Shown one piece after another: positions 35,284 through 43,551 of a DNA stretch of 64,000 nt; within the stretch, counting starts at the first letter, position 1, and every line of letters begins with the position of its first letter. The stretch lies in contig NZ_JASZYB010000001.1 of the NCBI RefSeq assembly GCF_030317205.1, forward strand, positions 310,001 through 374,000, given 5' to 3'. The position numbers and the translations under genes are program-made. The notes below the pieces were generated by a model. That model was not told the origin of the DNA and made no database searches. It worked only from the letters and a program-made list of their open reading frames with translations. The DNA is from Variovorax sp. J2L1-78. Lineage in GTDB: Bacteria > Pseudomonadota > Gammaproteobacteria > Burkholderiales > Burkholderiaceae_C.

Positions 35284-36606
35284 ATGACCGAAGCCATCAT
35301 CGAACTCCAGGGCGTGGGCAAATCCTTCCGCTCGGCAGACGGCGCGGCGCGGTCCGTGCTCGAAGGCGTCGATTTCCACCTCGCGGAAGGCGAGATCGTC
35401 GCGTTGCTGGGCCAGTCCGGGTCGGGCAAGTCGACGCTGCTGCGCATCATGGCCGGGTTGATCGGCGTGGATGTGGGCGATGTGCGCTATCGCGGCCAGC
35501 CGCTGTATGGCCCCGCACGGGGCATCGCAATGGTGTTCCAGTCCTTCGCGCTGTTTCCGTGGTTGACGGTGCAGCAGAACGTCGAGCTCGGGCTGGAGGC
35601 GCGCGGCATCGAGCGCGTGGAGCGTGCCCGGCGTGCCGGTGCGGCCATCGAACTGATCGGCCTCGCCGGTTTCGAAGGCGCCTTGCCGCGCGAGCTCTCG
35701 GGCGGCATGCGGCAGCGCGTGGGCATCGCGCGCGCCCTGGTGGTCGAGCCCGAGGTGCTGCTGATGGACGAGGCCTTCTCGGCCCTCGACGTGCTCACCG
35801 GCGAGCGGCTGCGCGACGACATCCTGCAGTTGTGGGACGGCGGCGCCATGCCGACGAAGGCCATGCTGGTCGTGTCGCACAACATCGAGGAAGCGGTGCT
35901 GATGGCCGACCGTGTGCTGATCTTCGCCAGCAATCCGGGGCATGTGCACGCCGAGCTGCCGATCGCGCTGCCGCGTCCGCGCGACGTGGACAGCCTGGAA
36001 GTGCGTGCCCTGATCGACGAGGTCTACCGGCTGATGACGTCCGGCGCGCCCAGTGCCGGACGGGTGCGTGACGAGACGGCGCACATGCACCTGAGCGACC
36101 GGCTGCCCGACGCCGACGTCGACCGCATGGAGGCGTTGCTGGAGATGCTGGTGGACGACGCGCGAAACGGACGTGCAGACCTGCCGCAGCTGGCAGCGGA
36201 GGCGGAGCTGCCCGACCATGCGTTGTTGCCGCTGGCCCAGGCGCTGGCCCTGCTGGGCTTTGCCAAGCTGGCCGATGCCGACCTGCACCTGACCGAGCTC
36301 GGCCGCTGCTATGTCGAGGGCGCCCACACGCTGCGCCAGCAGCTCTTCGGCCAGCAACTGCTCGCACGCGTGCCGCTGGCGGCGCATATCCGCCACAGCC
36401 TGGAGCAGGCGCCCTCAGGCGAATTGCCGCAGGAGCCCTTTCTGCAGTTGCTGCGCGAGAGCCTCGATGCGCCGGTGGCCGAACGGGTGCTGCGCACCGC
36501 CATCGAATGGGGCCGCTACGGCGAAGCCTTCGAGTACGACTTGCGCACCGGCCTCATTCAATTGCCCGAGGGCGACAGCGCCGCGGAGGCACCGGCGCCG
36601 CGCTGA
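35284..36606 (+). CDS. NitT/TauT-type ABC ATPase with AAA-associated C-terminal domain
   Basis: This is a 440-residue ATPase. Residues 1-240 form the ABC domain: Walker A GQSGSGKST, MVFQSFALFPWLTVQQNVE, signature LSGGMRQRVGIARAL, Walker B VLLMDEAFSALDV and VVSHNIEEAV. Residues about 280-430 match the AAA-associated domain found in this subgroup, with DLPQLAAEAELPDHALLPLA and LHLTELGRCYVEGA. Its function is probably regulatory. It pairs with the fused permease encoded just upstream. Confidence 0.88.
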   Translation: MTEAIIELQGVGKSFRSADGAARSVLEGVDFHLAEGEIVALLGQSGSGKSTLLRIMAGLIGVDVGDVRYRGQPLYGPARGIAMVFQSFALFPWLTVQQNVELGLEARGIERVERARRAGAAIELIGLAGFEGALPRELSGGMRQRVGIARALVVEPEVLLMDEAFSALDVLTGERLRDDILQLWDGGAMPTKAMLVVSHNIEEAVLMADRVLIFASNPGHVHAELPIALPRPRDVDSLEVRALIDEVYRLMTSGAPSAGRVRDETAHMHLSDRLPDADVDRMEALLEMLVDDARNGRADLPQLAAEAELPDHALLPLAQALALLGFAKLADADLHLTELGRCYVEGAHTLRQQLFGQQLLARVPLAAHIRHSLEQAPSGELPQEPFLQLLRESLDAPVAERVLRTAIEWGRYGEAFEYDLRTGLIQLPEGDSAAEAPAPR

Positions 36607-36629
36607 AGGTCGATGGCGTTTGCGCGGCT

Positions 36630-38102
36630 TCACTGCGCCGGGCAACTGGCCCCGCTGCTGGCGATCAGTCCGCGCAACTGCTGCGTCGTGGCGGTGTCTT
36701 CCGGCCCGAAGGTGTTGCGGGTGAAGGTGCAGCCGTAGCTCGGCTGCGCGACCGTCGTCGGCGTCACCACGTCGTCGCCGGACGGCTTCACGCCGTCGCG
36801 CTCCCACTTGATCATCGCGTCGAAGGCCTCCACCTGTTCGGCGACGGTGAAGTCGCAGTGCGTGGCGCCGCGGATCGCCCGCTGCACCAGCCACTGGCTG
36901 TTGCCCTTGGCGGCCACGCGCTTCTGGTAGATCTGTTCCATGCTGAAGGGCACATACAGGTCGCCCAGCGTGTGCAGCGTGACGACCGGGATGTGGATGT
37001 TGCCGCTCGTCACTGGGATCCAGCGCAGCCCGTCGCGCCGCAGGCGGTTGGCCTCCGGGTCGGCCGTGAGCTTCTGCGTGGTGGCATTGAGCGTCGTGGT
37101 CGCGGCGGCGTCGTTGTCGATGGTGTACGTGAAGCGGTTGGTGTCGATCACCGGCTTGTTCAGGATGCCGTTGACCGTGCCGTCGCCGCCGAACACGCCC
37201 CACACCGCCGAGAACGAGCCGCCGTAGGCCAGGCCCAGCTCGAACAGGGGTCGTTCGCCGCCGGTCAGGTTCTTGAGCACCGACTTGTAGCGGTTGCCCA
37301 GCGCGGTGGTGGTCACGGGCGCGGTCGGGAACTGGGTGAACAGCGCGGCCGTCACCTGCGCCTGGATGTCGGCCCACTGGGTGAACGGATAGGTGGGCAC
37401 GCCCGCAATCGACTGTGCCGTCACCTGGGCGCCGGCGAAGTAGTCGAACAGCTCCGTGTCGCCGAGCACCCCGCACATCGGCACGGCGCCGTTGTAGCGG
37501 ACCTTGTTGTTCGCGGTGGTGTAGGCCTCGTCCTCGATGGCGGCGGCGGTGATATGGCCGCCCATCGACACGCCGGTGATGTAGATGCGGCTGGGCGGCG
37601 TCAGCGGCCGGCCGTTGTCGACCGCGATCCGGGCAAAGGCCAGCGCCAGGGCGTTGGTGTCCTCGACGCCGGCGCGCACGTCGTAGTAGTTCTTGGTGTA
37701 GCTCGACGCCGCCCAGGCGTAGCCGTTGGCAATCAGGTAGCGGCGGATCTGCGGGTTGTTGACGATGAGCGTGTTGCCGGTACCGGCATAGCCGTGCGCG
37801 TACATCACCAGCTTGCCGTTCCAGTTCTGCGGCACCTCGATGCGATAGGCCGCGCCGTTGAGCACGCCGGCCCAGCGGCTGGTCGAGGAGGGGGCGACGG
37901 TGTCGCCTGCCGCCGGTGCCAGCGCGGCAAAGGTGGTGGCGTTCGGCTCGGCGGGCACGTAGGACTTGCGGCTGTCCTGTACGCGCGTTTCCTCGGGCGC
38001 GGGCGGCGGGCTGGATCCGCCATCCCCGCCGCCGCCGCAGGCGGCGAGGGCAGCGGTGGCCACGAGGGCGAGCAGGACGGGGCGGGTGCGCATGGGTTCC
38101 AT
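36630..38102 (-). CDS. Lipoprotein alpha/beta hydrolase
   Basis: This is a 490-residue secreted hydrolase. The signal peptide LLALVATAALAAC ends in a lipobox with C22, then a Gly/Pro-rich linker, then an alpha/beta-hydrolase domain. The start fits cleavage of ester or peptide bonds: oxyanion region LVMYAHGYAGTGN, nucleophile elbow GVSMGGH with S179, and a possible His in RGATHCDF; the acid is probably the Asp in LHTLGDLYVP. GGAG lies 5 bases before the chosen ATG. The family resembles secreted esterases or depolymerases; the substrate is not evident. It is convergent with the ABC genes. Confidence 0.78.
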   Translation of the reverse strand: MEPMRTRPVLLALVATAALAACGGGGDGGSSPPPAPEETRVQDSRKSYVPAEPNATTFAALAPAAGDTVAPSSTSRWAGVLNGAAYRIEVPQNWNGKLVMYAHGYAGTGNTLIVNNPQIRRYLIANGYAWAASSYTKNYYDVRAGVEDTNALALAFARIAVDNGRPLTPPSRIYITGVSMGGHITAAAIEDEAYTTANNKVRYNGAVPMCGVLGDTELFDYFAGAQVTAQSIAGVPTYPFTQWADIQAQVTAALFTQFPTAPVTTTALGNRYKSVLKNLTGGERPLFELGLAYGGSFSAVWGVFGGDGTVNGILNKPVIDTNRFTYTIDNDAAATTTLNATTQKLTADPEANRLRRDGLRWIPVTSGNIHIPVVTLHTLGDLYVPFSMEQIYQKRVAAKGNSQWLVQRAIRGATHCDFTVAEQVEAFDAMIKWERDGVKPSGDDVVTPTTVAQPSYGCTFTRNTFGPEDTATTQQLRGLIASSGASCPAQ

Positions 38103-38260
38103 GGTGTCTCCGGATCGGTAGGTCGGGGGGGGGCGTGAACGGGGCTTCGGCACGACCGTGCTTTTGTGCATGCAGGCTAGGGCGCGAGGAAGCCTGACGC
38201 GCCAAGGGCTTACCCCAGGCCCGTATCGCCTGCGCGACAAGCTGGCGCTACAGTGACGGC

Positions 38261-38884
38261 ATGTCTGGCTTTCGTGCCTTCACCGTCCTGTTCGTTGCGT
38301 CGACAGCGCTTTTCGCCGCCGGGGCCGGCGCGCAGGTGGTCCGTTGCGTCGATGCGGCGGGCAAGGTGCGCTACACCGACAGCGGCTGCGCGCAGGGCGA
38401 TCGCCAGTCGGAGGTGGTGCTGGGCCCCGAGGCGACCCAGCCGTCGGCCGGGCCAGCGCAGGATCGTCGCCAGGAACAGCTCGACAGCGTGGCGCGCGCC
38501 CGGCAGTTGCAGCGCGAATCGGTCGAGACGGTGCAGCGCCAGTCGGCGCCGACCGGCGGCAGCGGCCTGGTGGTGATCGATCCACGCGCCGAGCAGCGTG
38601 CCCAGGCCGAACGCGACCAGGCCGAGCGCCGGCAGCGCGAGGCCCAGCTGGCCTCCGACGACGCCTGGCGCCAGGGCAACGTCGGACAGGACTATGGCGG
38701 CGGGTACTACCCCCGTCCCGTGCCACCACCGCGCGACATGCGCCCGCGCCTGCGCCAGTGCGACGCCTCGGGCTGCCGCGACAACATGGGCAACCACTAC
38801 GACCCCAAGGGCAACGTCGACCGCTACGTGCAGCCCGACGGCCGCACCTGCCGGCCGGTCAACACCACCGTGGTCTGCCAATAG
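38261..38884 (+). CDS. DUF4124-domain periplasmic protein
   Basis: This is a 207-residue exported protein. A signal peptide (TVLFVASTALFAAGAGAQ) leads into a DUF4124 domain at about 25-60 (VVRCVDAAGKVRYTDSGCAQ, with the conserved aromatic and the Cys pair). The middle is a charged coiled-coil-like stretch rich in Gln, Arg and Glu, then a Cys-containing C-terminal region (RLRQCDASGCRDNMGNHYDP and CRPVNTTVVCQ). Function unknown; common in Gammaproteobacteria and Betaproteobacteria envelopes. Confidence 0.72.
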   Translation: MSGFRAFTVLFVASTALFAAGAGAQVVRCVDAAGKVRYTDSGCAQGDRQSEVVLGPEATQPSAGPAQDRRQEQLDSVARARQLQRESVETVQRQSAPTGGSGLVVIDPRAEQRAQAERDQAERRQREAQLASDDAWRQGNVGQDYGGGYYPRPVPPPRDMRPRLRQCDASGCRDNMGNHYDPKGNVDRYVQPDGRTCRPVNTTVVCQ

Positions 38885-38924
38885 GCATACAGCGAACGGA
38901 GGCGGTGGATCGCCGGTGAGTCGG

Positions 38925-38950
38925 CTATCGTGTAACGATAGTTCACTTTT
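38925..38950 (+). terminator. Weak hairpin after the DUF4124 gene
   Basis: CTATCGT, loop GTA, ACGATAG (38925-38941), followed by TTCACTTTT: a short 7-bp stem with a partial T-run about 40 bases after the stop. It could equally be an operator for the next gene. Confidence 0.4.
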
Positions 38951-39021
38951 CGGGCGCCGCCTCGGCCCAGGCCCTCTGGGTCCCCGCAGCGGACGGTCTG
39001 GTCACAACGGGTGGTGGGATC

Positions 39022-40056
39022 ATGAAAATCAAAGTCCTGACGGCGTATCCGAACGCGATCTGGGGCACGCATGCTGCGGAGTGGCTCTCGGCGGCGGCGG
39101 CGCTCGACGTGCACGGCGTGCACACGCTCACCGAGGACCCCGAGGCGGCCGACGCCATCCTCTTCATGGAGGGGCACCAGGGGGCGGACATGTTCATGGA
39201 AGAGGTGCTGTGGCATCCGTTGCGCCGCCGCTACCCCGACAAGACATTCATCTATCACGACTGGGACTACGCCTTCCCGTTGATGCAGGGTATCTATCCG
39301 TCGCTCCGCGCCGTGCACCACAAGCCGGGGGTGTCTGCGGGCGGTGTGTATCTCGCACGCATCGAAGAAAACCATCCCGTGAGCCGCGCGCGGGATTTGA
39401 ACCTGCCCCAGGACCTGCTCTATTCCTTTGTCGGTGCGAACAACTGCGAGGTGCGCGATCGGATCCTGAAGACGAATATTCCCGAGACGTATGTGGCCGA
39501 CACGACCCAGCGGCATGCCTGGCTTCTGAGCCCGGAGGAGCGCGCGACATATGAAGGCGAATACGCGAGCGTCTGTGTGCGCAGCCGCTTCATGCTGTCG
39601 CCGCGCGGCATCGGGCCGAGCACCTATCGCCTGTTCGAGGCGATGGAGATGGGCCGCTGCCCGGTCATCCTGTCCGACGACTGGGTTCCGCCGCCCTTCA
39701 TCCCCTGGGAAAAGTTCAGCCTCCGGGTCAAGGAGAGCCAGGTGGGCGACCTCCCGCGCATCCTGGCGGACGCGCCGCATGTGGCGCTCGGGCGTGCCGC
39801 ACGCGAGGCCTGGGAACAGCATATCGACCGTCCGCATGCCTTTCACCATCTCGCGGAAACCCTGCGGCTGATCCTCGCGCAGAAGGTCGCGCTGCAGGGC
39901 ACGCTGCGGCCTTACCTCGACCTGCTCGCTTCGGACATGCGCAACCTGTACCTGCGAGCCCGGGCCAAGCGGGTGAAGCGGGCGCTGAAGTCCTTGCTGG
40001 CGTCGCGCCCCGCGTCCGCCGTGCCCGAGGCGGGTGGGCAGGGCGCAAAGCCTTAG
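39022..40056 (+). CDS. Exostosin-like (GT47-type) glycosyltransferase family protein
   Basis: This is a 344-residue soluble protein. The C-terminal half carries the exostosin/GT47 nucleotide-sugar block, from RFMLSPRGIGPSTYRLFEAM to GRCPVILSDDWVPP. The N-terminal half has a Rossmann-like start (KIKVLTAYPNAIWGTHAAEW) and FIYHDWDYAFPLMQG. No signal peptide or membrane helix is seen. It probably transfers a sugar onto a cell-surface glycan, but no other polysaccharide gene is adjacent, so its acceptor is unknown. Confidence 0.72.
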   Translation: MKIKVLTAYPNAIWGTHAAEWLSAAAALDVHGVHTLTEDPEAADAILFMEGHQGADMFMEEVLWHPLRRRYPDKTFIYHDWDYAFPLMQGIYPSLRAVHHKPGVSAGGVYLARIEENHPVSRARDLNLPQDLLYSFVGANNCEVRDRILKTNIPETYVADTTQRHAWLLSPEERATYEGEYASVCVRSRFMLSPRGIGPSTYRLFEAMEMGRCPVILSDDWVPPPFIPWEKFSLRVKESQVGDLPRILADAPHVALGRAAREAWEQHIDRPHAFHHLAETLRLILAQKVALQGTLRPYLDLLASDMRNLYLRARAKRVKRALKSLLASRPASAVPEAGGQGAKP

Positions 40057-40131
40057 CGGCCGTCGGCGGCGGTTTTTGCGCTACAACCGCAGGCTGTTCC
40101 TCCATCGCGTGCCGCGGGCACGCAGCCGGTC

Positions 40132-41037
40132 ATGCATTCCTTCGACGTCGACGACATCGTCCGCGCCCTGCGCGATGCGCGCAACGAATGGCGCGATTCG
40201 CAGAAGCGTTCCCGCGAGCCCGTCGGGCGCGAATTTCCGTCCCGCGAGGGGCTCGCCGAGATCGTCGAGGCGCTCAAGGGCGCGTTGTTCCCGATGCGCC
40301 TGGGGCCGCCGGACCTGCGCCACGAGAGCGAAGACTTCTATGTCGGCCACACGCTCGACGCCGCGCTGCTCGGCCTGCTGACGCAGGCCAAGCTGGAACT
40401 GCGCTACGTCGGGCGCCAGCAGGCGATCGACGAGGCGGCGATCGACGCGCGCGCCACCGACGCCGTACGGGCCTTCGGCGCCTCGCTGCCGCAGATCCGC
40501 CGGCTGCTCGACAGCGACGTGCTCGCTGCCTACCAGGGCGACCCGGCCGCACGCAGCGTCGACGAGGTGCTGCTGTGCTACCCCGGCGTGCTCGCGATGA
40601 TCCATCACCGCCTGGCGCACCGGCTGTACCGGCTCGACCTGCCGCTGCTGGCGCGCATCGTGGCCGAGCTGGCGCACGGCCAGACTGGCATCGACATCCA
40701 CCCGGGCGCGACCATCGGCGCCGGTTTCTTCATGGACCACGGCACCGGCGTGGTGATCGGCGAAACCGCGGTGATCGGCGAACGCGTGCGGCTGTACCAG
40801 GCCGTGACCCTGGGCGCCAAGCGTTTCCCGCTCGGTGCCGACGGCCATCTGCAGAAAGGGCTGCCGCGCCACCCGATCGTCGAGGACGACGTGGTGATCT
40901 ACGCCGGCGCGACCATCCTGGGCCGCGTCACGCTGGGCGCGGGCGCCACCATCGGCGGCAACGTGTGGATCACCGACGACGTGCCGCCCGGCGCCAGCGT
41001 GACCCAGGCCAGCCTGCAGAACAGGCCGTGCCCCTGA
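40132..41037 (+). CDS. cysE: Serine O-acetyltransferase (EpsC-type CysE)
   Basis: This is a 301-residue enzyme acetylating serine with acetyl-CoA, the first step of cysteine synthesis and the acceptor side of sulfate assimilation. A helical N-terminal half is followed by a left-handed beta-helix of hexapeptide repeats: IDIHPGATIGAGFFMDHGTG (catalytic His in the MDHG motif), VVIGETAVIGERVRLYQAVT, LGAKRF and LPRHPIVEDDVVIYAGATIL. It is the longer EpsC/SrpH type rather than the 273-residue E. coli form. Its role fits the sulfur-uptake operons elsewhere in the window. Confidence 0.92.
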   Translation: MHSFDVDDIVRALRDARNEWRDSQKRSREPVGREFPSREGLAEIVEALKGALFPMRLGPPDLRHESEDFYVGHTLDAALLGLLTQAKLELRYVGRQQAIDEAAIDARATDAVRAFGASLPQIRRLLDSDVLAAYQGDPAARSVDEVLLCYPGVLAMIHHRLAHRLYRLDLPLLARIVAELAHGQTGIDIHPGATIGAGFFMDHGTGVVIGETAVIGERVRLYQAVTLGAKRFPLGADGHLQKGLPRHPIVEDDVVIYAGATILGRVTLGAGATIGGNVWITDDVPPGASVTQASLQNRPCP

Positions 41038-41160
41038 CGCGGGGGTGGCAGATTTCATCTGTCACACACACGCGTCCGGCCGTATCGCCAGCGACATCGA
41101 GGCGGACCATACTGCGTGTCGTTGCCGCTTCTGCGGGCCCACCCCACACAGGACATCGCC

Positions 41161-41703
41161 ATGAACGCCACCGTGAACCCCCTGCTCGTGCCAGACCCGG
41201 CCACCGACCACATCCTCGGACCCGCCGATGCGCGCGTCACGCTTATCGAGTACGGGGACTTCGAATGCCCGTCGTGCGCCCAGGCGGCCCCGGCGGTGAA
41301 GATCATGCGGGACCATTTCGGCCGCCAGGTGCGCTTCGTCTTTCGGCACTTCCCGCTGCGCGAGGTGCACCCGCACGCCGAACTCGCGGCGGAAGCCGCA
41401 GAAGCGGCCGGTGCGCAGGGCAAGTTCTGGCCCTTCCACGACCTGCTCTTCGCGCACCAGCACCGCCTGGGCGAGGCGCATCTGCGCGACCATGCGCAGC
41501 AGGTCGGCCTGGACATGGCGCGCTACGAGAACGAGATGCGCGACCACGTCTACCTGCAGCGCGTGCAGGAGCAGATGCAGGTGGCCGACCAGCTGCGCGT
41601 GCGCGCCACGCCGAGCTTCTATCTCAATGGCGCGTTCGTCGACGTGTCCTTCGGCCTGGCGCACCTGCAGCAGGCCATCGAGCAGGCACTGGCCAAGGGC
41701 TGA
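41161..41703 (+). CDS. DsbA/thioredoxin-fold protein with CPSC motif, apparently cytoplasmic
   Basis: This is a 180-residue thioredoxin-like protein. The redox site is C36-P-S-C39 in LIEYGDFECPSCAQAAPAVK, with the helical DsbA insertion and the cis-Pro loop RVRATPSFYLNGAFV. It lacks a signal peptide, unlike exported DsbA, so it resembles the Thioredoxin_4 / DSBA-like cytoplasmic group (Na+/H+ antiporter-associated or FrnE-like). Its partner is unknown. A palindromic element follows its stop codon immediately. Confidence 0.85.
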   Translation: MNATVNPLLVPDPATDHILGPADARVTLIEYGDFECPSCAQAAPAVKIMRDHFGRQVRFVFRHFPLREVHPHAELAAEAAEAAGAQGKFWPFHDLLFAHQHRLGEAHLRDHAQQVGLDMARYENEMRDHVYLQRVQEQMQVADQLRVRATPSFYLNGAFVDVSFGLAHLQQAIEQALAKG

Positions 41704-41807
41704 TACCGATTTGCCTTCAAAGCGATAACTGCGTTGCTTCGCCTTGCCGTGCTACAGCACTGTCTGCTGCTTCGCGCCTTGTTCTCACTTTGCATGCAAA
41801 TCGGTAT
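41703..41807. repeat. 105-bp near-palindromic element with 12-bp perfect terminal inverted repeats
   Basis: ATACCGATTTGC (41703-41714) and GCAAATCGGTAT (41796-41807) are exact inverted copies. The arms stay partly complementary further in (CAAAGCGATAAC against GTTCTCACTTTG), and the centre contains GTGCT-AC-AGCAC, so the whole unit could fold into one long hairpin. It fills the gap between two convergent genes, starting at the stop of the DsbA-like gene. It looks like a small REP/MITE-type repeat and may also act as a bidirectional terminator. Only one copy is seen here. Confidence 0.7.
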
Positions 41808-41827
41808 GCGCCCGCACCCGTGCTCGT

Positions 41828-42763
41828 TCAGGTCGTGGCTTCGCGCGCACGCTGCGCTTCGTAGGCCTTGAGATGCACGTAGGCCGTGCGCAGCACGGAC
41901 GGCACGGCCGGCGCAGGCGTCGGCGCGCGGGCCAACAGGTCGCCGATGATGTGGTCCGCCTCCACCTTGCCGCCCAGCCGCAGGTCCCGGTACATCGAAG
42001 CGGTCATCGGTGAGCCGGCCGCAGTCAGCGCACCCTGCATGCGCTGTCGTGCGGCATCGCGCAGCGGGTGGCCGTTGTGCGCCGCGATGGCGGCGCAGTC
42101 GTCCACGATGGCCAGCGCGATGTCCTGGCCGCCAGCGCTCACGATGTCGCCGACGGTTGCGCGCATCAGGCTGGTGAGGCCCGCGGTGGCGGCGATGAAG
42201 GCCCACTTCTCCCACATCTCCTGCAGGATGTCGCGGGTGGCTACCGCGTTGAAGTTGGCACCCTCGAACTGAGCCGCGATCGCCTCGACGCGGGGCGACA
42301 TCGTGCCGTCACGCTCGCCGAAGGTCAGGCCGTGCAGATCGTTCAGATGCCGCACCGCGCCTTCTGCATCGAGCGTGGCCGAGATCATGCAGAGGCCGCC
42401 GAGGACCTTGTCGCTGCCGAAGCGTTCGACCAGCCGGTCGATGTGGCCCAGGCCGTTGAGCAGCGGGAGGATCGCCGTGTTCGGGCCGACTGCTGCCGCG
42501 AAGGACGCCATCGTGTCCTCGAGGTCGTAGGCCTTGCAGCCGACCAGTACCACGTCGAAGGGTTCGCCGAGCTGCTCGGACAGCCGGTGCGGCGGCGCCC
42601 CGATGTGCAGGTCGCCTGCGGGGCTGTGCACCACCAGGCCGGTGCGTGCGATCTGCGCCGCGCGCCGGGCGCGCAGCAGGAAGGTGACGTCGCGACCGGC
42701 CTCGAGCAGCCGGCCACCGAAATAACCGCCGAGCGCACCGGCGCCCACGATGAGAAAACGCAT
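41828..42763 (-). CDS. panE: 2-dehydropantoate 2-reductase family oxidoreductase
   Basis: This is a 311-residue NADPH-dependent reductase of the ApbA/PanE family. The N-terminal Rossmann fold has MRFLIVGAGALGGYFGGRLL (GxGxxG at 7-12), then DVVLVGCKAYDLEDTM and ILPLLNGLGHIDRL. The C-terminal helical domain has WEKWAFIAATAGLTSLMRAT with the family Lys and a segment MYRDLRLGGKVEADHIIGDL with the usual conserved Lys-x-Glu. PanE reduces ketopantoate for CoA synthesis, but paralogues of this family in Burkholderiales act on other 2-keto acids, so the symbol is tentative. GGAG lies 9 bases before the ATG. Confidence 0.82.
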   Translation of the reverse strand: MRFLIVGAGALGGYFGGRLLEAGRDVTFLLRARRAAQIARTGLVVHSPAGDLHIGAPPHRLSEQLGEPFDVVLVGCKAYDLEDTMASFAAAVGPNTAILPLLNGLGHIDRLVERFGSDKVLGGLCMISATLDAEGAVRHLNDLHGLTFGERDGTMSPRVEAIAAQFEGANFNAVATRDILQEMWEKWAFIAATAGLTSLMRATVGDIVSAGGQDIALAIVDDCAAIAAHNGHPLRDAARQRMQGALTAAGSPMTASMYRDLRLGGKVEADHIIGDLLARAPTPAPAVPSVLRTAYVHLKAYEAQRAREATT

Positions 42764-42887
42764 GACCCATGACTCCTGAAGATGGAAACACGATGATGCA
42801 TCGATCCCTGCCTGCAGGGGGATGCACGGCCATTCGAAGCTCCTCATAATGGTTCGATCCCCCCGTTCGAATCCAAAGGAGCTTTTC

Positions 42888-43442
42888 ATGAGTCAGTTCA
42901 AGATCGCCGTCGTCATCGGCAGCCTGCGCAAGGATTCCTTCAACCGCAAGCTCGCGCTCGCGCTGGCCCACCTGGCGCCGTCGGAGTTCACCTTCGAACA
43001 CGTCGAGATCGGCGACCTGCCGCTCTACAACCAGGACGACGACGGCAACCAGGCGCCGGCTGTCAAGCGGCTCAAGTCGGAGATCGCCGCGGCGCAGGGC
43101 CTGCTCTTCATCACGCCGGAATACAACCGCTCGTTCCCGGGCGTGCTCAAGAACGCCATCGACCATGCGTCGCGGCCCTACGGCCAGAGCGTCTGGGGCG
43201 GCAAGCCGGCCGGGGTGATCGGCGTGTCGGTCGGTGCCATCGGCACGGCACTGGCGCAGCAGCATCTGCGCAATGTGCTGGCCTACCTGGACGTGCCGAC
43301 GCTCGGCCAGCCCGAGGCCTTCATCCAGAACAAGGAAGGCCTGTTCGACGACAAGGGCCATGTGTCGGAAGCCAGCCGGCAGTTCCTGCAGAGCTGGGTG
43401 GACAAGTACGTGGCCTGGGTGAAGACGCACAACGCGGCCTGA
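42888..43442 (+). CDS. NADPH-dependent FMN reductase / quinone reductase
   Basis: This is a 184-residue flavodoxin-like reductase of the ChrR/YieF group. The FMN site reads VVIGSLRKDSFNRKLALAL, followed by PLYNQDDDG and the family block FITPEYNRSFPGVLKNAIDH. Relatives reduce quinones and chromate and protect against oxidative stress. AAAGGAG stands 6 bases before the ATG. It is divergent from the panE-like gene, with a gap of 124 bases. Confidence 0.88.
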   Translation: MSQFKIAVVIGSLRKDSFNRKLALALAHLAPSEFTFEHVEIGDLPLYNQDDDGNQAPAVKRLKSEIAAAQGLLFITPEYNRSFPGVLKNAIDHASRPYGQSVWGGKPAGVIGVSVGAIGTALAQQHLRNVLAYLDVPTLGQPEAFIQNKEGLFDDKGHVSEASRQFLQSWVDKYVAWVKTHNAA

Positions 43443-43551
43443 CCGTCGTTTGGCGTCAGGAGCCGGCTGACACGCGCAGGGGCCCGATCACGACACTCCG
43501 GGCCGCCTGGCGACGCGACACTGCGTGTCGTCCTTCTACCGGAGCTGCCCG

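Noticed and set aside
36507..38138. Long plus-strand frame opposite the lipoprotein hydrolase
   Set aside because: Antisense shadow of a gene with clear signal peptide and catalytic motifs; no family features of its own.
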